64,000 bases of DNA. It comes from Raphanus sativus. Taxonomy: Eukaryota; Streptophyta; Magnoliopsida; Brassicales; Brassicaceae. The DNA lies in NCBI RefSeq assembly GCF_000801105.2, contig NC_079517.1, positions 3,844,001-3,908,000 of the forward strand, read 5' to 3'. This document shows, in pieces, positions 13,019 through 26,930 of the stretch (within the stretch, counting starts at the first letter, position 1; every line of letters begins with the position of its first letter). Below the pieces are notes generated by a model. That model was given only the letters and a program-made list of their open reading frames with translations. It did not search any database and was not told where the DNA came from. The translations under genes were made by a program, and so were the position numbers.

Positions 13019-15038
13019 TCAGAGCTCCATGTCTGAAACTCCAACCTCAGTCCCATTCACCAAGCGATCAGAGAATACGAAAGGTTGCAATCTTGACTTC
13101 TCTTGAAAGTTGTTGTGTCTATGTTTGAAGAGCTTCGTTTTCGTTTCACCCTCCTTATCTGGCCTCTCCTCTTTACGTTTTCTTGTGCTGCTGCTGCTGT
13201 TAATTGAGATGGATGAAACAATTTGATCATCATCCATGTCTGCATCTTGACCAACCTCCTCTTGTTGTTTCAGCAATGTGGCTTCGAGACTGAGATCCGC
13301 TCTTGACCAGTGAATCACTGTTTTCGCGTAATTCTTGGAGTAGTCACAGTCAAACACCTTTAGTCCTTGCTCTTCAAGCGATACAAGCCATTCTGGAGAC
13401 CAGATTTTGCACAATGGGTTAGTCAAAAGACACATAAAAGCTCCAAAGAACAGATGGGAATGTTCTATGGAACAAAGAAAAACAGTCAACAACATGACCT
13501 ATATATCTTAGAGATAAAGGAAGCAATTTACCGATGAAGGATGCAGGCGTAGAGTTTAGCAGTGTGTCCACATGTCTAATCACTTCACCTTGACTGATCA
13601 CCCAGTTGACCAAGTGATAGGGTATACGTGAATTGGAGAACATGTTCATGTACCTACTGGTTTCCTCTTGATCTTCGATTTTCCTGGTGTGATTATTTGG
13701 AGTATCAGGCAACTGAAACAATTACTTTTTAATAACCAATACTAACAATGCATACCTAAGAGAAGCCTTGCCAAAAAGAAACAACCAGTTGATAGCAATG
13801 TTCTTCAACTGTAAACTTCTTTGAGAGTTTCCACTTCCAGTGTTGAGGAATAGACTCTCCGCCGATTCAATCACAGCTTCCGTTATGGTTTCCAGTAAAG
13901 TAGCTTCGTCTTCTGCGCCCTGTAAGATTGAAAAAAAGCTTCCTCATGAAAACATAACTTACAGTATGATTCAATAAAAGCAACAAACAGCCTTCCATAT
14001 ACAAAATATGATTCAACAAAACAACTCCCACGCATTTTTTATACATTAATTTGAAACTCTCATGTCAGAGTAGAAACAATGCTTAGCTAAAGAACCTACC
14101 AGTAGTGGAGTCAGATGCAGATACGGCTCCACCAGAAGCATCTTGAGAATCCCATCTGTGCCCAAGATCAAGAAAACATCACATTAACTTGAACACATCT
14201 ACTCAATCATATGTATTCCCTGTAAAGTGAAGAACTACAAGAACACTCCATAGAAGGCAAAATAACTTAAAGAAAGAATAAGAGACTCACCAAAGAAGTA
14301 GCAGCTGTGCTGGAACCCATAGATCATCTGAAGCACAGACTCTCGCAGATCTTTTCGTAACTCCGCCGAATCAAATCTCAAGCACAAACTGAGCAAAATA
14401 AGCTGAGAAGCTACGATTCCAGCCAAGCAACCAACGCTACAAGACTCGGAACCAACCTCTCTACGCAATCTTTCACTAACAAACGGCATGAACATCTCCA
14501 AACAATCACTCTCTTCCGCTTCTTCTTCATCCACAACCCAAACCCGACTCAAATCAGCGAAACTAAACCCAGTCACCATCAACAAACCATCCTCACCACC
14601 ACCTCCACAATACGCGCTAACGAAGTTCACGATCCCATCCAACAACTCCAAAGCCTCTTCCCTCCTCCTCCTACTCTTAACCAACCGACTCAGATTGTAA
14701 ACGAGAGGAGACAGCGTGGCCACCCTCTTGGCGCCGGAGAAAGAATCGGAGAGAGGGACGAGCATCTGGAACAAGCTCCTGGTCAACCTGACGGGATCGC
14801 CGCCGAAATCTTGCTTGGAGGAGTGGAATACGACGGCGGAGTAGAACCAGAGGAGCTCGAGAGGCGGATCGGGGTGGTCTTGGAGGAGGCGAGTGAAGAT
14901 GGACTCGAAATCAGAGAAGTCGGTTCGGCCGGCCCGGTGCTGTGCCAAGAACTGCTTGGTTGAGTCGTTGAGTAGCGGTTTGAGAGACTCGAGGTGGTTA
15001 CGGTGAGGGGGGCTAGGGTTACGAATCGGAGGTTGCAT
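13019..15038 (-). CDS. Conserved plant protein of unknown function (At5g11780-like), complete copy
   Basis: Five exons on the minus strand. Exon 1 is 15038-14291 (MQPPIRNPSPPHRNHLES to HSCYFF). Exon 2 is 14155-14100 (DGILKMLLVEPYLHLTPLL). Exon 3, about 13927-13756, reads AEDEATLLETITEAVIES and NIAINWLFLFGKASLR. Exon 4, about 13713-13532, reads RYMNMFSNSRIPYHLVNW. Exon 5, about 13475-13019, has FFGAFMCLLTNPLCKIWSPEW and a Lys/Arg-rich tail (TRKRKEERPDKEGETKTK) that could be a nuclear localisation signal. The product of about 550 residues looks mostly alpha-helical, with hydrophobic repeats resembling ARM/HEAT-like packing, but I do not recognise a named domain. It is divergently arranged with the complex I gene, about 716 bp apart. 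Only exon 1 and part of intron 1 lie inside the 9.2 kb duplication, so this is the copy that keeps all exons. Function unknown. Confidence 0.75.
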
Positions 15039-15754
15039 TTTCTGTTAACGGTGAGGGAGAAACGGAGTTTGAATTTTGGGAAGTTGAAAGAAAATAGAAA
15101 TAGAAAAACCTCTTTTGAAATTCAAAGCAAAAGAGGCGAATAAAGAGAGGGAATCGGAAGGAAATGGTGTATTACAAGTACAACTAAAAAAATGTCGCAT
15201 TTTTTTAGTTTTTAACCTCAGAAAATATTATTGACCAAAAAAAACTTAGAAAATATTCTCTAATTAAAATATTAGTATTTGGTTTTACATTTTATCACCC
15301 AAAACAAGAGGATTTCTACTATTTCGGCCAAGGATTAGGAATCTATTTAGTCCAATGGTCTTAATCCAAAATATATTGAATCCAGCCCAAAACTTCTTGA
15401 TTAATTGGTCATACAAAAAAAAAATTTGTTAACCTTCTGTAGAAAAAAACATGGTTAATCTTCACTTCTAAATCGAAGTTCAAGTCAGTTGTTATACTGA
15501 AATTGTGTTTGCATACTATAAAATCGTAACATTAACATTTTTGATTTGTAGAAAAGATAAGCAGAATCGTATAAATTTTTGATTAATCACTGTAAAAAGT
15601 AAGTAATAGATTTTGTGTTACAAGTAATAGATTAGGCTCTGTATATAATAAGATAGTTATATACCTGTTTTTAGTAAATGTTTTAAGACTCGCCTGGTTA
15701 TCACAACTCCACGCCGAGAGGAAAAGAAAAAAAAAACTCAGAGACACAATCAAA
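15039..15754. promoter_or_regulatory. Shared upstream region between divergent unknown gene and complex I gene, copy 1
   Basis: 716 bp lie between two start codons facing away from each other, so both promoters must sit here. The middle is AT-rich. Several adjacent light/TATA-like A+T motifs occur, but no single element can be assigned with confidence. The same sequence recurs at 24214-24929. Confidence 0.5.
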
Positions 15755-16806
<1,052 letters not shown>

Positions 16807-17652
16807 ACATGTTTCAAAAAATAAAATCAAATCAAATCCTTCTTCCTATGTTGAAGAAGTTTTGTTAGACAATTCTTTTAACCAAAGTTTGGGGGCTAAT
16901 AAAAACGTGGACGTTTCAAAGCATGTCTGATTGTGGTGGAGATGCCATGTAAAAGGATTGCGTTTGTTTTGTGGAAACTTAAAAATAAACATAAAGTTCT
17001 GTGTTGTCTGCGTGAGTTCTTTTTGTTATATTTACCAGTTATGAACTTATAAGTCGATTCCTACTCTTGTTGGAAGTTGTGTATGTGTGGGTAATAACTC
17101 AAATGCTCTTAGTGAGCCAAAAATCAAATCCTTCTCTGTGTGAAGAAATTTTGTTCAGACACGGATCCTGCTCCAATGGAGCTTCCGGTAAAGAGTAAGA
17201 TTAAGGACAAGAATAAGAGTGAGGATGAAAAGGACAATGACATGGAGCCACGCGAAAAGGATAGGAATGACAATAATGAGATTTGTAAGAATTACATCAC
17301 TCCCTTGATTGCTTCAAACAGTTGTCTAAAAATGTAAACGCAGAAATATAACAATCAAAGGATATGTATATATGTTGCTTCACACGGACACAGCATTTGT
17401 TTATGGTTTTAGGTTGATTCGTGCTTTGTGTGTAGTAACTAGGATTTAGTTACTAAGCTGGAGACAGATTACTCGTAATGAACTAACTAACCAAGACTTG
17501 TTGGAGCAAGTAAGAGGAAAAAAGGGATCCACCATTATTCAGATACACATGTTCACAATATGTGACGTAAAGGCCAAATAGTCACCAAAAGAAAAAAAGT
17601 CAAAGACTTTGTTCTACACTGTTTATATGACTGATTGATTAAAGGTAGTGCT
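16807..17652. other. Spacer 3' of complex I gene, copy 1
   Basis: Holds the 3' UTR (aataaa-like motifs near 16820 and 16985) and a short Lys/Asp/Glu-rich frame at 17155-17337 (KSKIKDKNKSEDEKDND). That frame may be a gene remnant but has no recognisable family. Confidence 0.4.
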
Positions 17653-17755
17653 CTAGTGCTTCTTGAGAGCGTTCATCTTGTCCCTGAGGTAATAAAGTTT
17701 GGCTCTTCTTACTCTCTTGTCCAACACCTTAATCTCCCTCAGGTTTGGCGAATAC
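17653..17755 (-). pseudogene. Ribosomal protein L19 (bacterial type), last-exon relic, copy 1
   Basis: Minus-strand frame reading YSPNLREIKVLDKRVRRAKL, then YYLRDKMNALKKH and TAG at 17653-17655. This is the conserved C-terminus of organellar L19 proteins (Arabidopsis At5g11750 by memory, which sits at this place). A 3' splice site (gttgtcag) precedes it. To its right, where upstream exons should lie, the frame is closed by a stop and I find no further L19 sequence. The rest of the gene seems lost, leaving a 34-codon relic. It could be the tail of a gene with very distant exons, but the neighbouring AGP15 gene leaves little room. Confidence 0.7.
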
Positions 17756-19749
17756 CTGACAACAACCTCTCAGCTATGAGGCATCTAAGAATGTAGATTC
17801 CATCTTTGCCATAAAGCCTAACCAAGACCAAAAACTGAGCCCAGCCCAACCGAAACAGTTATACACAAGTCCAAGAACAAAAGACACAAACCCAGAACAG
17901 ACAACTTAAGAGAAACAAACTGGGCCATCAGGTCCAACCGAGAATTAAGCGACGCCCACCTCTCCACGCGTGCAAGATCCATGCCAAGTTGCTGTCCACG
18001 TGTTCGCTTCCTACTCCACGCAACCCACGCGTCCCTTCACTTCGCATCGGAACCAAAAAACACGCCGGTGAAGATGACCGGTCACTGGTTCCCGTCAACC
18101 ACTGGATCCAAATCGGAGATCTCATCTCCGTCCTCAACGCCGACGACAACCCACCTCCAACGATAGTATTGGCATGCGGCGATTCCGCATCCAATCTTCA
18201 TCACCACCACTCTTTCCACCAGAGAGCATTGTCGAAAGGCTTCGAGATCTTCTCTTGGAAGCAAGTCTTCGAGGATACCAGGGGATCACAGAGAGCCGGC
18301 CGTCCACACCGTAGAGAAGGTGGCGACGCTAGAAGCATAACCGGACGACCATCAAAGAAGATCGCGCCGCCGGAATCAAAAAGTCAGATAACACCGAACC
18401 GATAGTATAGTTAAAAAGAAAACCGAAGAAAAACAAACAGACCGGACCGACAGTGGCTAAAGGAGTCTACCCCGTCGGCCGGCGACGATAAACACGGCAA
18501 AGCTTCCTTCATCTAGAGAGAGGTCAGAGGTTTGTAATCTTAGAGAGAGGCAGAACTGGAATGGAATGTTATCTTTATCTAAAGCAAAACCTATTTTTCA
18601 ATGACAATATCAACAGGGGTGACCTACAAAATAAAGGCACCAATCATGAGGCAGATACATTCAACTAACGGTGAATACATGTGAACATAGAATTTTCGCA
18701 TTTAAATTGTAACTAATGGCATAAAAATGCGATAGGTTGAGATGAGCGCAGCCAGAGGGGAGGATTTGTGTGGGACAACGTGGAAAATTGATCAGAGAGG
18801 ACATTGATTATGGTGCAGAATCAGACGTATTATTATCACACAACACGTTACATGTACATTAATTCAAACTATTTCGATACTGATCAACAGTTGACCATTC
18901 TTCTCACCGTAGGAAAAAAACGCTTCAAAGTTCTAATTTCTGCCAGAACGAAGTCGTCAACTTTCCTTACCGTCAGTTTTAACAACAATGTTCTTTGCCG
19001 TTTGTGTGATTGGTAGGAAGCAAAACACGTCTACTAAGCTAAAGAACAAAAAAACACTGGTAGATTAATATCTGAGGGGTGATAGAAGAAATTGAATCTC
19101 CTTCAGGGACCTCTTTGTAAAAGTGTGGTGGCTGGTTACCTCAATTTTCTACCTACACTCAACTTTTTATTCCTTTATCGAATTCCTCTCAAACGCGACC
19201 GCAATTTCATAACAATGACTACTTTGGAAATGCGTTTCACTATCAGGAGATGTGGTCGGGTCGAAAAATTGAAAACACGCATGCAGCTACTGAACATCGC
19301 AGCGTAACAATTTCGATTCACATTTCACCTAAAGTATAAATTGAATCCAAGTGACAACCATACTTAGATTCAGATTTTAGTTAAATTTGAGCTGTGAGGG
19401 TTCGATTTTGGAGCATAATGTGATAATTGTGAAACAAGTTCGTATCGCAAGCAGAGGAAGCTTGGTAATAAACTAATCAAAGCAAAGAAGGAGAAGATAA
19501 ATCTGAGAAACAAAGAGATCCATAAATAAATAGAATAAGAGTCATATCAAAAAAACCATAGTCTAGAAGAAACACACACACACAAACCACAATACTCTAG
19601 AGATATATAGTCCCCTCATACAGATATGAAGGCTAGTTATAGTAAAAATATAAAGAGATCTATAGCAGCTCCGGAATACACACGAATATCATGAATAAAT
19701 GCTATACCCGATCATATTTTTTCAAAAAACATTCTACTCTGTACGAATC
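17756..19749. other. Spacer with a GC-richer open frame, copy 1
   Basis: Mostly non-coding. A GC-richer island at 17930-18410 has an open plus-strand frame at 17989-18405 (VPVNHWIQIGDLISVLNADD, SFHQRALSKGFEIFSWKQVF). Composition and length suggest decayed coding sequence, possibly of the gene expected between L19 and the complex I gene in Arabidopsis, but I do not recognise it. From 18410 to 19740 there is no coding signal; 19560-19740 is the AGP15 3' UTR side. Confidence 0.35.
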
Positions 19750-19944
19750 TCAGATCCGAAGAGCAGAGCCGAAGACAAGAGCCGCGACGGCCGCAACTCC
19801 AGCTGACACGATCGACGGGGAGAACGCGGCAGATCCGGACGTAGGACTTGGAGCTGGAGCCTCGACCTGAGCAGAGGCGACGGTAGCTACGACGGAGACG
19901 ATCACAGCTACGAGAGCGACAACGGAAGCCTTAGAGATCGCCAT
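19750..19944 (-). CDS. AGP15: Arabinogalactan peptide, AGP15-like, copy 1
   Basis: An intronless 64-codon gene. Residues 1-25 form a signal peptide (MAISKASVVALVAVIVSVVA...ASA). The mature peptide is about 12-13 residues (VEAPAPSPTSGSA) with Ala-Pro and Ser-Pro repeats, where prolines are hydroxylated and carry arabinogalactan chains. The hydrophobic tail (SPSIVSAGVAAVAALVFGSA) is a GPI-anchor addition signal that is removed. This architecture defines the AG-peptides AGP12-15, cell-surface proteoglycans at the outer leaflet of the plasma membrane. The sequence and its position beside the glycosyltransferase gene match At5g11740 (AGP15) by memory. The ATG at 19942-19944 is the only one that gives the signal peptide. 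A TATA-like box (ctataaag on the plus strand at 20065) lies about 120 bp upstream. Confidence 0.9.
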   Translation of the reverse strand: MAISKASVVALVAVIVSVVATVASAQVEAPAPSPTSGSAAFSPSIVSAGVAAVAALVFGSALRI

Positions 19945-21794
19945 TTGTGGTAGAGAGCAAAAGGAGAGAGGGAGGCTAGGGTTTTTGGTTGATTCGAAAA
20001 TGCTAAAGCTTTTAGAAAAGGTTTTTCACAGTGTTGATGAGAATCAATGCGATGAAGCTTCTCTCTATAAAGAGGCTGAGCTGCCCGGTTTAGCTGACCG
20101 GTTTTGCCAACATTAGAATCCTTGCGATTACAGGTGGACCACCTGCGGGTCCCGCGAATCGTATTCATCGACGGTTGGTGATCCTACGCGTGTTCACTGA
20201 GATCTCGACAGGCTATCTCTCCGTTATGGCGCCGTTCGAAAGATATTTGTTCCGCAATCTTTTCAGAACGCTCGCAGAAGGGCGTGCATCTAACTCGCTA
20301 ACATAAAAAGGCACAACGGTCGGTGATGGTTAGTTTGGCGCGTGAAGAATATTGATGAGCTGTCTATTTTTTTTACAGCTCACGCGGGTTCCGTGAAGGA
20401 AACGGCCAAGATGCGCAGACTTGGTCCACATGGTGGGGTGGTGTAACGGCTAATGCTTAAAGAGCTTTTAAAATACGTAGACATGTGTAGAAATACTGGT
20501 TTTATTTGCTCCAAACAAATGAACAATGTTGATTTTTCATTACTTTTGATGGAATTCTTGTCAATTATTTCTCCTTTTTTGTTTGGTAAACTAACAAATG
20601 TTGGTTTCCTAAGACTTAGAAGTTTTAACTATGGGTATATTTTACTTTCTACTTCCTTTTGGATTCATGAAAACCAAAATGCTAATCACTGGTTAATTTG
20701 AAATGAGTTGGAGATTAAGGCATATTTAGTTTAAAACTAATAATGAATAATTCTAATTTCCAGTTTTGGTCAAATTAATTACAGCATTTAATACTATTAA
20801 TGTATAATAGATTTTCAACTTTTAAAATAAAATGAGAAAATTGATGACAAAAAAATAATAAAATGAGAAAATTAGTTTGAAGGGATGTAATATGTATCCT
20901 CTATATTTGTTGTTAAGCATCAGCTTGAAGAAGAAAAAGGCTACTTTCATTATATAGTTTTAATAATCTGGTGGATTTTGTGAAATTTTCCCAATTCTAG
21001 TAAACTTAGGTTATATGCGGTAAACAGTAACTAACAAAGAAAGATGCCATTATTATATTCTTTATGTACAAATAGAAAAAAACATTAGCTTTATGACAGC
21101 CTTTTAAACCACTTTAGCGAATTGCCCATAAAGAGTTAGCTTTATTGAATTGTTTATACTATAAAAAGAGACAGATGGTAGCCGGTTGGCAGGCTCTTGA
21201 GGGATTCGAGAAGTTTCCAATAGGTGTAAAAGTGTGACTACACCTGGCTGTCTTTTGTTCCAATTCAAAGCGAAAAAAAACTTGGTCGGTAAGCAATTTA
21301 CTAGTAACTTCTAAGAATAAACGTGTCAGAGACGACCCACGACAGAATTCAGGCTTCTGAATCACCTACCCCATTTGTCAGTTTTTTTTTTCTGATCAAA
21401 ACCCATGTGTCAAGTTCATTTGGTTCAAAAAATATCATATTCTCTTAGCAGACGAAGAGATTCAGTAGAAATGTGCATCGAAATGTGCATGGCTATGACC
21501 GCATCTTAGTGTTTCCTATCTAGCTGAAGGCATCGGCAGGCATGTGAACATTACGAACCCACTTTGTTCCATACATAGCTTTTCTTTGGACGTATAAAGA
21601 TAAGGCTACAAGCATATTAGTGGATCCTGGTGTGCAACGTTGTCTCTTATAACATCTCCTTTTCTTCCAAACTAGTATATAAAAACAAACAAGATATAGT
21701 AATATCGCAGTAATTTCTTGGACATAATCCATATCACATCCATTTCGTTATCTCTATATGATTTTCAAGAGGTTCAGAGACACTCCTCTCTAAC
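19945..21794. other. AGP15 upstream region and AT-rich spacer, copy 1
   Basis: 19945-20450 is the GC-richer AGP15 leader and promoter. 20450-21790 is AT-rich with no recognisable gene and includes the 3' flank of the glycosyltransferase. Confidence 0.45.
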
Positions 21795-23199
21795 TCAAAA
21801 TCCCATAATCTTGGGAGCTATGTGAAGCAAAGGCTCCAAAGCACTTGGAGCAAACTTCCTCGCAAAGAGATAACACATGGAAGTGTTACGACCATTATAA
21901 GCGCAGTTCTTTCCATCAAAGATCTTCTCAAAGAACTTCTCCGTAATGTCCGATCGCCCAAACGTAGCCGGGTGGGGGCCGCCTCTAGACCAATCCACCC
22001 ACGTCAAGCTCCGGTTAGCCAGCGCCATTGGTTTCTCAATCGTCAACATCGTAGGGAAGTAATGCTCGTCCACATAACAAGCAGGCCTACAAAACTCTTT
22101 GAATTTGGGGTAATACAATGTGTCTTTGACAATGGTAGCTGCGAGTTCCCGGTTAATCTCAAACCACTGAGACCCTTTCCGCCATTTGGTGATGGGAACT
22201 TCAGGCTCCATGTTCTCGTTGTAGCGGCCGCGGCCGAACGGTCCAGGGTCATCAAAAGCACCCATGAAGCTGTGTTTTGATCGGCTTAAGTAGCTGTAGA
22301 TTGTCGTGAAGTTGTAGAGTGGTATGCATGACTCCGAGACGAGAACAAACCATTCGTTGGAGATATCTAGCAGTGCGTTGGCGAGTAGACGCTTCTCCGC
22401 ATCGCACATGGTCATTCTCCCCCATTCTGCAACCTGCACAATGATCACAATCAGATAAAGTACAGAAACCAACTAGCTGCATAAAGTGATCAGACGGAAC
22501 TACTTGAACAAAAGGCTACCAAAGACACTAAGTCTGATTTCAAGAGTTACATACTTTTGGTACTATTAGGTGATTGGTATCCCAAACTTATCACTCAATC
22601 AACAGTTATACACTTTTAATAATAATGACTATATAGAAACTCATTACTAAATGTAACTGGTGGAAGAACCAGACCTGACTAGGTATCTGCCTCCGGTGGA
22701 AAACAGAACTAGCCGGAAACTTGGCTGTAAAAGACGGATGCGGATGAACATAAACCGAGTAAAGCCCCCTGTGACCTTTCAAAAACCTCTCCCAGAGCAG
22801 AGCAAGCGGCAATGGACCTTTAGTCAAGAACATAAACGCAATCTTCGGAACCCTTCTAAACGGATATTCTTTCCTCCGAGGCGAGAAAGAAGCGCGCCAA
22901 AGAAGCTCCTCATCCGTCATGTTATGCATCAGAACAGAAGGAGGCTGTATCCATTTACTTAAGCTGCTCGGCTCGTCTTCTTCGCGGCATGTCACGAAGC
23001 CTGAAGTGACTGTGGTGACTACGCTTTGTAGTCCAGTATACTTGATGGTAGATACACTAATGACGAAGACGGTGAGAGCAAACGCAAGGAAAAGGCCTAG
23101 TATAAGCAGCAGTTTCGCTGGAAACGGCTTAGACTTGCCTGATCTGACCAAGATTCCGTTCTCTTTTCCATCTTCCATCTGTATAACCCTAGTCTGCAT
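21795..23199 (-). CDS. Core-2/I-branching-type glycosyltransferase (GT14, DUF266), copy 1, separated from its native promoter
   Basis: Two coding exons, 23199-22675 and 22433-21795, give about 388 residues. The start is MQTRVIQMEDGKENG at 23199. A single membrane anchor follows (LLLILGLFLAFALTVFVISV), giving type II Golgi topology. The catalytic domain has KIAFMFLTKGPLPLALLWERF, YSVYVHPHP, ANALLDISNEWFVLVSESCI, PLYNFTTIYSYL, RKGSQWFEINRELA and YVDEHYFPTML, the motifs of the plant GT14/DUF266 (BC10-like) family related to core-2/I-branching beta-1,6-GlcNAc transferases. The plant acceptor is unknown, though wall or arabinogalactan glycans have been proposed for relatives. Arabidopsis At5g11730 is the likely counterpart by memory. 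In this copy the sequence upstream of 23346 is replaced by the duplication junction, so the 5' leader exon and promoter found upstream of copy 2 are absent. Confidence 0.85.
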
Positions 23200-23353
23200 C
23201 CTCAACACTATAAAAGAGACTATATCGATTGCCTAGTATCAATCTAAAACAACCTATTTGCTGATCTTAACTAATTTACTTGTGGAAACGAGGATCTCAT
23301 CTCTAATCAAGAAGTCTACGAAGCAGCTTGATTACTTTCATCCGCAAAAAAAA

Positions 23354-23360
23354 CTACAAG
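23354..23360. other. Duplication junction with 7-bp filler
   Basis: Between the 8-A end of copy 1 and the first shared base of copy 2 (23361) are seven bases, ctacaag. With its flanks this reads aactacaagaac (23352-23363), which also occurs 47 bp inside the unit at 14233-14244 and 23408-23419. A short templated insert of this kind is typical of end joining with microhomology. Confidence 0.8.
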
Positions 23361-23465
23361 AACTTGAACACATCTACTCAATCATATGTATTCCCTGTAA
23401 AGTGAAGAACTACAAGAACACTCCATAGAAGGCAAAATAACTTAAAGAAAGAATAAGAGACTCAC

Positions 23466-24213
23466 CAAAGAAGTAGCAGCTGTGCTGGAACCCATAGATC
23501 ATCTGAAGCACAGACTCTCGCAGATCTTTTCGTAACTCCGCCGAATCAAATCTCAAGCACAAACTGAGCAAAATAAGCTGAGAAGCTACGATTCCAGCCA
23601 AGCAACCAACGCTACAAGACTCGGAACCAACCTCTCTACGCAATCTTTCACTAACAAACGGCATGAACATCTCCAAACAATCACTCTCTTCCGCTTCTTC
23701 TTCATCCACAACCCAAACCCGACTCAAATCAGCGAAACTAAACCCAGTCACCATCAACAAACCATCCTCACCACCACCTCCACAATACGCGCTAACGAAG
23801 TTCACGATCCCATCCAACAACTCCAAAGCCTCTTCCCTCCTCCTCCTACTCTTAACCAACCGACTCAGATTGTAAACGAGAGGAGACAGCGTGGCCACCC
23901 TCTTGGCGCCGGAGAAAGAATCGGAGAGAGGGACGAGCATCTGGAACAAGCTCCTGGTCAACCTGACGGGATCGCCGCCGAAATCTTGCTTGGAGGAGTG
24001 GAATACGACGGCGGAGTAGAACCAGAGGAGCTCGAGAGGCGGATCGGGGTGGTCTTGGAGGAGGCGAGTGAAGATGGACTCGAAATCAGAGAAGTCGGTT
24101 CGGCCGGCCCGGTGCTGTGCCAAGAACTGCTTGGTTGAGTCGTTGAGTAGCGGTTTGAGAGACTCGAGGTGGTTACGGTGAGGGGGGCTAGGGTTACGAA
24201 TCGGAGGTTGCAT
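23466..24213 (-). pseudogene. Exon 1 of the unknown At5g11780-like gene, truncated copy
   Basis: Identical to exon 1 of the complete gene (249 codons up to SCYFF) with its upstream region, start codon and 5' splice site (donor at 23465). The duplication ends 105 bp downstream in intron 1, so exons 2-5 are missing. Transcription from its promoter would run leftward straight into the glycosyltransferase copy 1 on the same strand. If intron 1 is not spliced, the frame continues 18 codons and stops at 23410. It is best called a truncated gene, with possible use as a new first exon (see findings). Confidence 0.85.
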
Positions 24214-24929
24214 TTTCTGTTAACGGTGAGGGAGAAACGGAGTTTGAATTTTGGGAAGTTGAAAGAAAATAGAAATAGAAAAACCTCTTTTGAAATTCAA
24301 AGCAAAAGAGGCGAATAAAGAGAGGGAATCGGAAGGAAATGGTGTATTACAAGTACAACTAAAAAAATGTCGCATTTTTTTAGTTTTTAACCTCAGAAAA
24401 TATTATTGACCAAAAAAAACTTAGAAAATATTCTCTAATTAAAATATTAGTATTTGGTTTTACATTTTATCACCCAAAACAAGAGGATTTCTACTATTTC
24501 GGCCAAGGATTAGGAATCTATTTAGTCCAATGGTCTTAATCCAAAATATATTGAATCCAGCCCAAAACTTCTTGATTAATTGGTCATACAAAAAAAAAAT
24601 TTGTTAACCTTCTGTAGAAAAAAACATGGTTAATCTTCACTTCTAAATCGAAGTTCAAGTCAGTTGTTATACTGAAATTGTGTTTGCATACTATAAAATC
24701 GTAACATTAACATTTTTGATTTGTAGAAAAGATAAGCAGAATCGTATAAATTTTTGATTAATCACTGTAAAAAGTAAGTAATAGATTTTGTGTTACAAGT
24801 AATAGATTAGGCTCTGTATATAATAAGATAGTTATATACCTGTTTTTAGTAAATGTTTTAAGACTCGCCTGGTTATCACAACTCCACGCCGAGAGGAAAA
24901 GAAAAAAAAAACTCAGAGACACAATCAAA
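24214..24929. promoter_or_regulatory. Shared divergent upstream region, copy 2
   Basis: Exact repeat of 15039-15754. It would drive complex I copy 2 rightward and the truncated exon 1 leftward. Confidence 0.5.
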
Positions 24930-25981
<1,052 letters not shown>

Positions 25982-26827
25982 ACATGTTTCAAAAAATAAA
26001 ATCAAATCAAATCCTTCTTCCTATGTTGAAGAAGTTTTGTTAGACAATTCTTTTAACCAAAGTTTGGGGGCTAATAAAAACGTGGACGTTTCAAAGCATG
26101 TCTGATTGTGGTGGAGATGCCATGTAAAAGGATTGCGTTTGTTTTGTGGAAACTTAAAAATAAACATAAAGTTCTGTGTTGTCTGCGTGAGTTCTTTTTG
26201 TTATATTTACCAGTTATGAACTTATAAGTCGATTCCTACTCTTGTTGGAAGTTGTGTATGTGTGGGTAATAACTCAAATGCTCTTAGTGAGCCAAAAATC
26301 AAATCCTTCTCTGTGTGAAGAAATTTTGTTCAGACACGGATCCTGCTCCAATGGAGCTTCCGGTAAAGAGTAAGATTAAGGACAAGAATAAGAGTGAGGA
26401 TGAAAAGGACAATGACATGGAGCCACGCGAAAAGGATAGGAATGACAATAATGAGATTTGTAAGAATTACATCACTCCCTTGATTGCTTCAAACAGTTGT
26501 CTAAAAATGTAAACGCAGAAATATAACAATCAAAGGATATGTATATATGTTGCTTCACACGGACACAGCATTTGTTTATGGTTTTAGGTTGATTCGTGCT
26601 TTGTGTGTAGTAACTAGGATTTAGTTACTAAGCTGGAGACAGATTACTCGTAATGAACTAACTAACCAAGACTTGTTGGAGCAAGTAAGAGGAAAAAAGG
26701 GATCCACCATTATTCAGATACACATGTTCACAATATGTGACGTAAAGGCCAAATAGTCACCAAAAGAAAAAAAGTCAAAGACTTTGTTCTACACTGTTTA
26801 TATGACTGATTGATTAAAGGTAGTGCT
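25982..26827. other. Spacer 3' of complex I gene, copy 2
   Basis: Repeat of 16807-17652, with the same short charged open frame at 26330-26512. No gene assigned. Confidence 0.4.
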
Positions 26828-26930
26828 CTAGTGCTTCTTGAGAGCGTTCATCTTGTCCCTGAGGTAATAAAGTTTGGCTCTTCTTACTCTCTTGTCCAAC
26901 ACCTTAATCTCCCTCAGGTTTGGCGAATAC
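26828..26930 (-). pseudogene. Ribosomal protein L19 last-exon relic, copy 2
   Basis: Repeat of 17653-17755, with the same C-terminal L19 residues ending MNALKKH. The relic state was therefore already present before the tandem duplication. Confidence 0.7.

Noticed and set aside
14488..14700. Ser-rich small open frame opposite the unknown gene's exon 1
   Set aside because: Antisense shadow of a conserved coding exon; low complexity.
22660..23236. Plus-strand open frames across glycosyltransferase exon 1
   Set aside because: They are shadows of the minus-strand coding exon, with no family match or splice logic.
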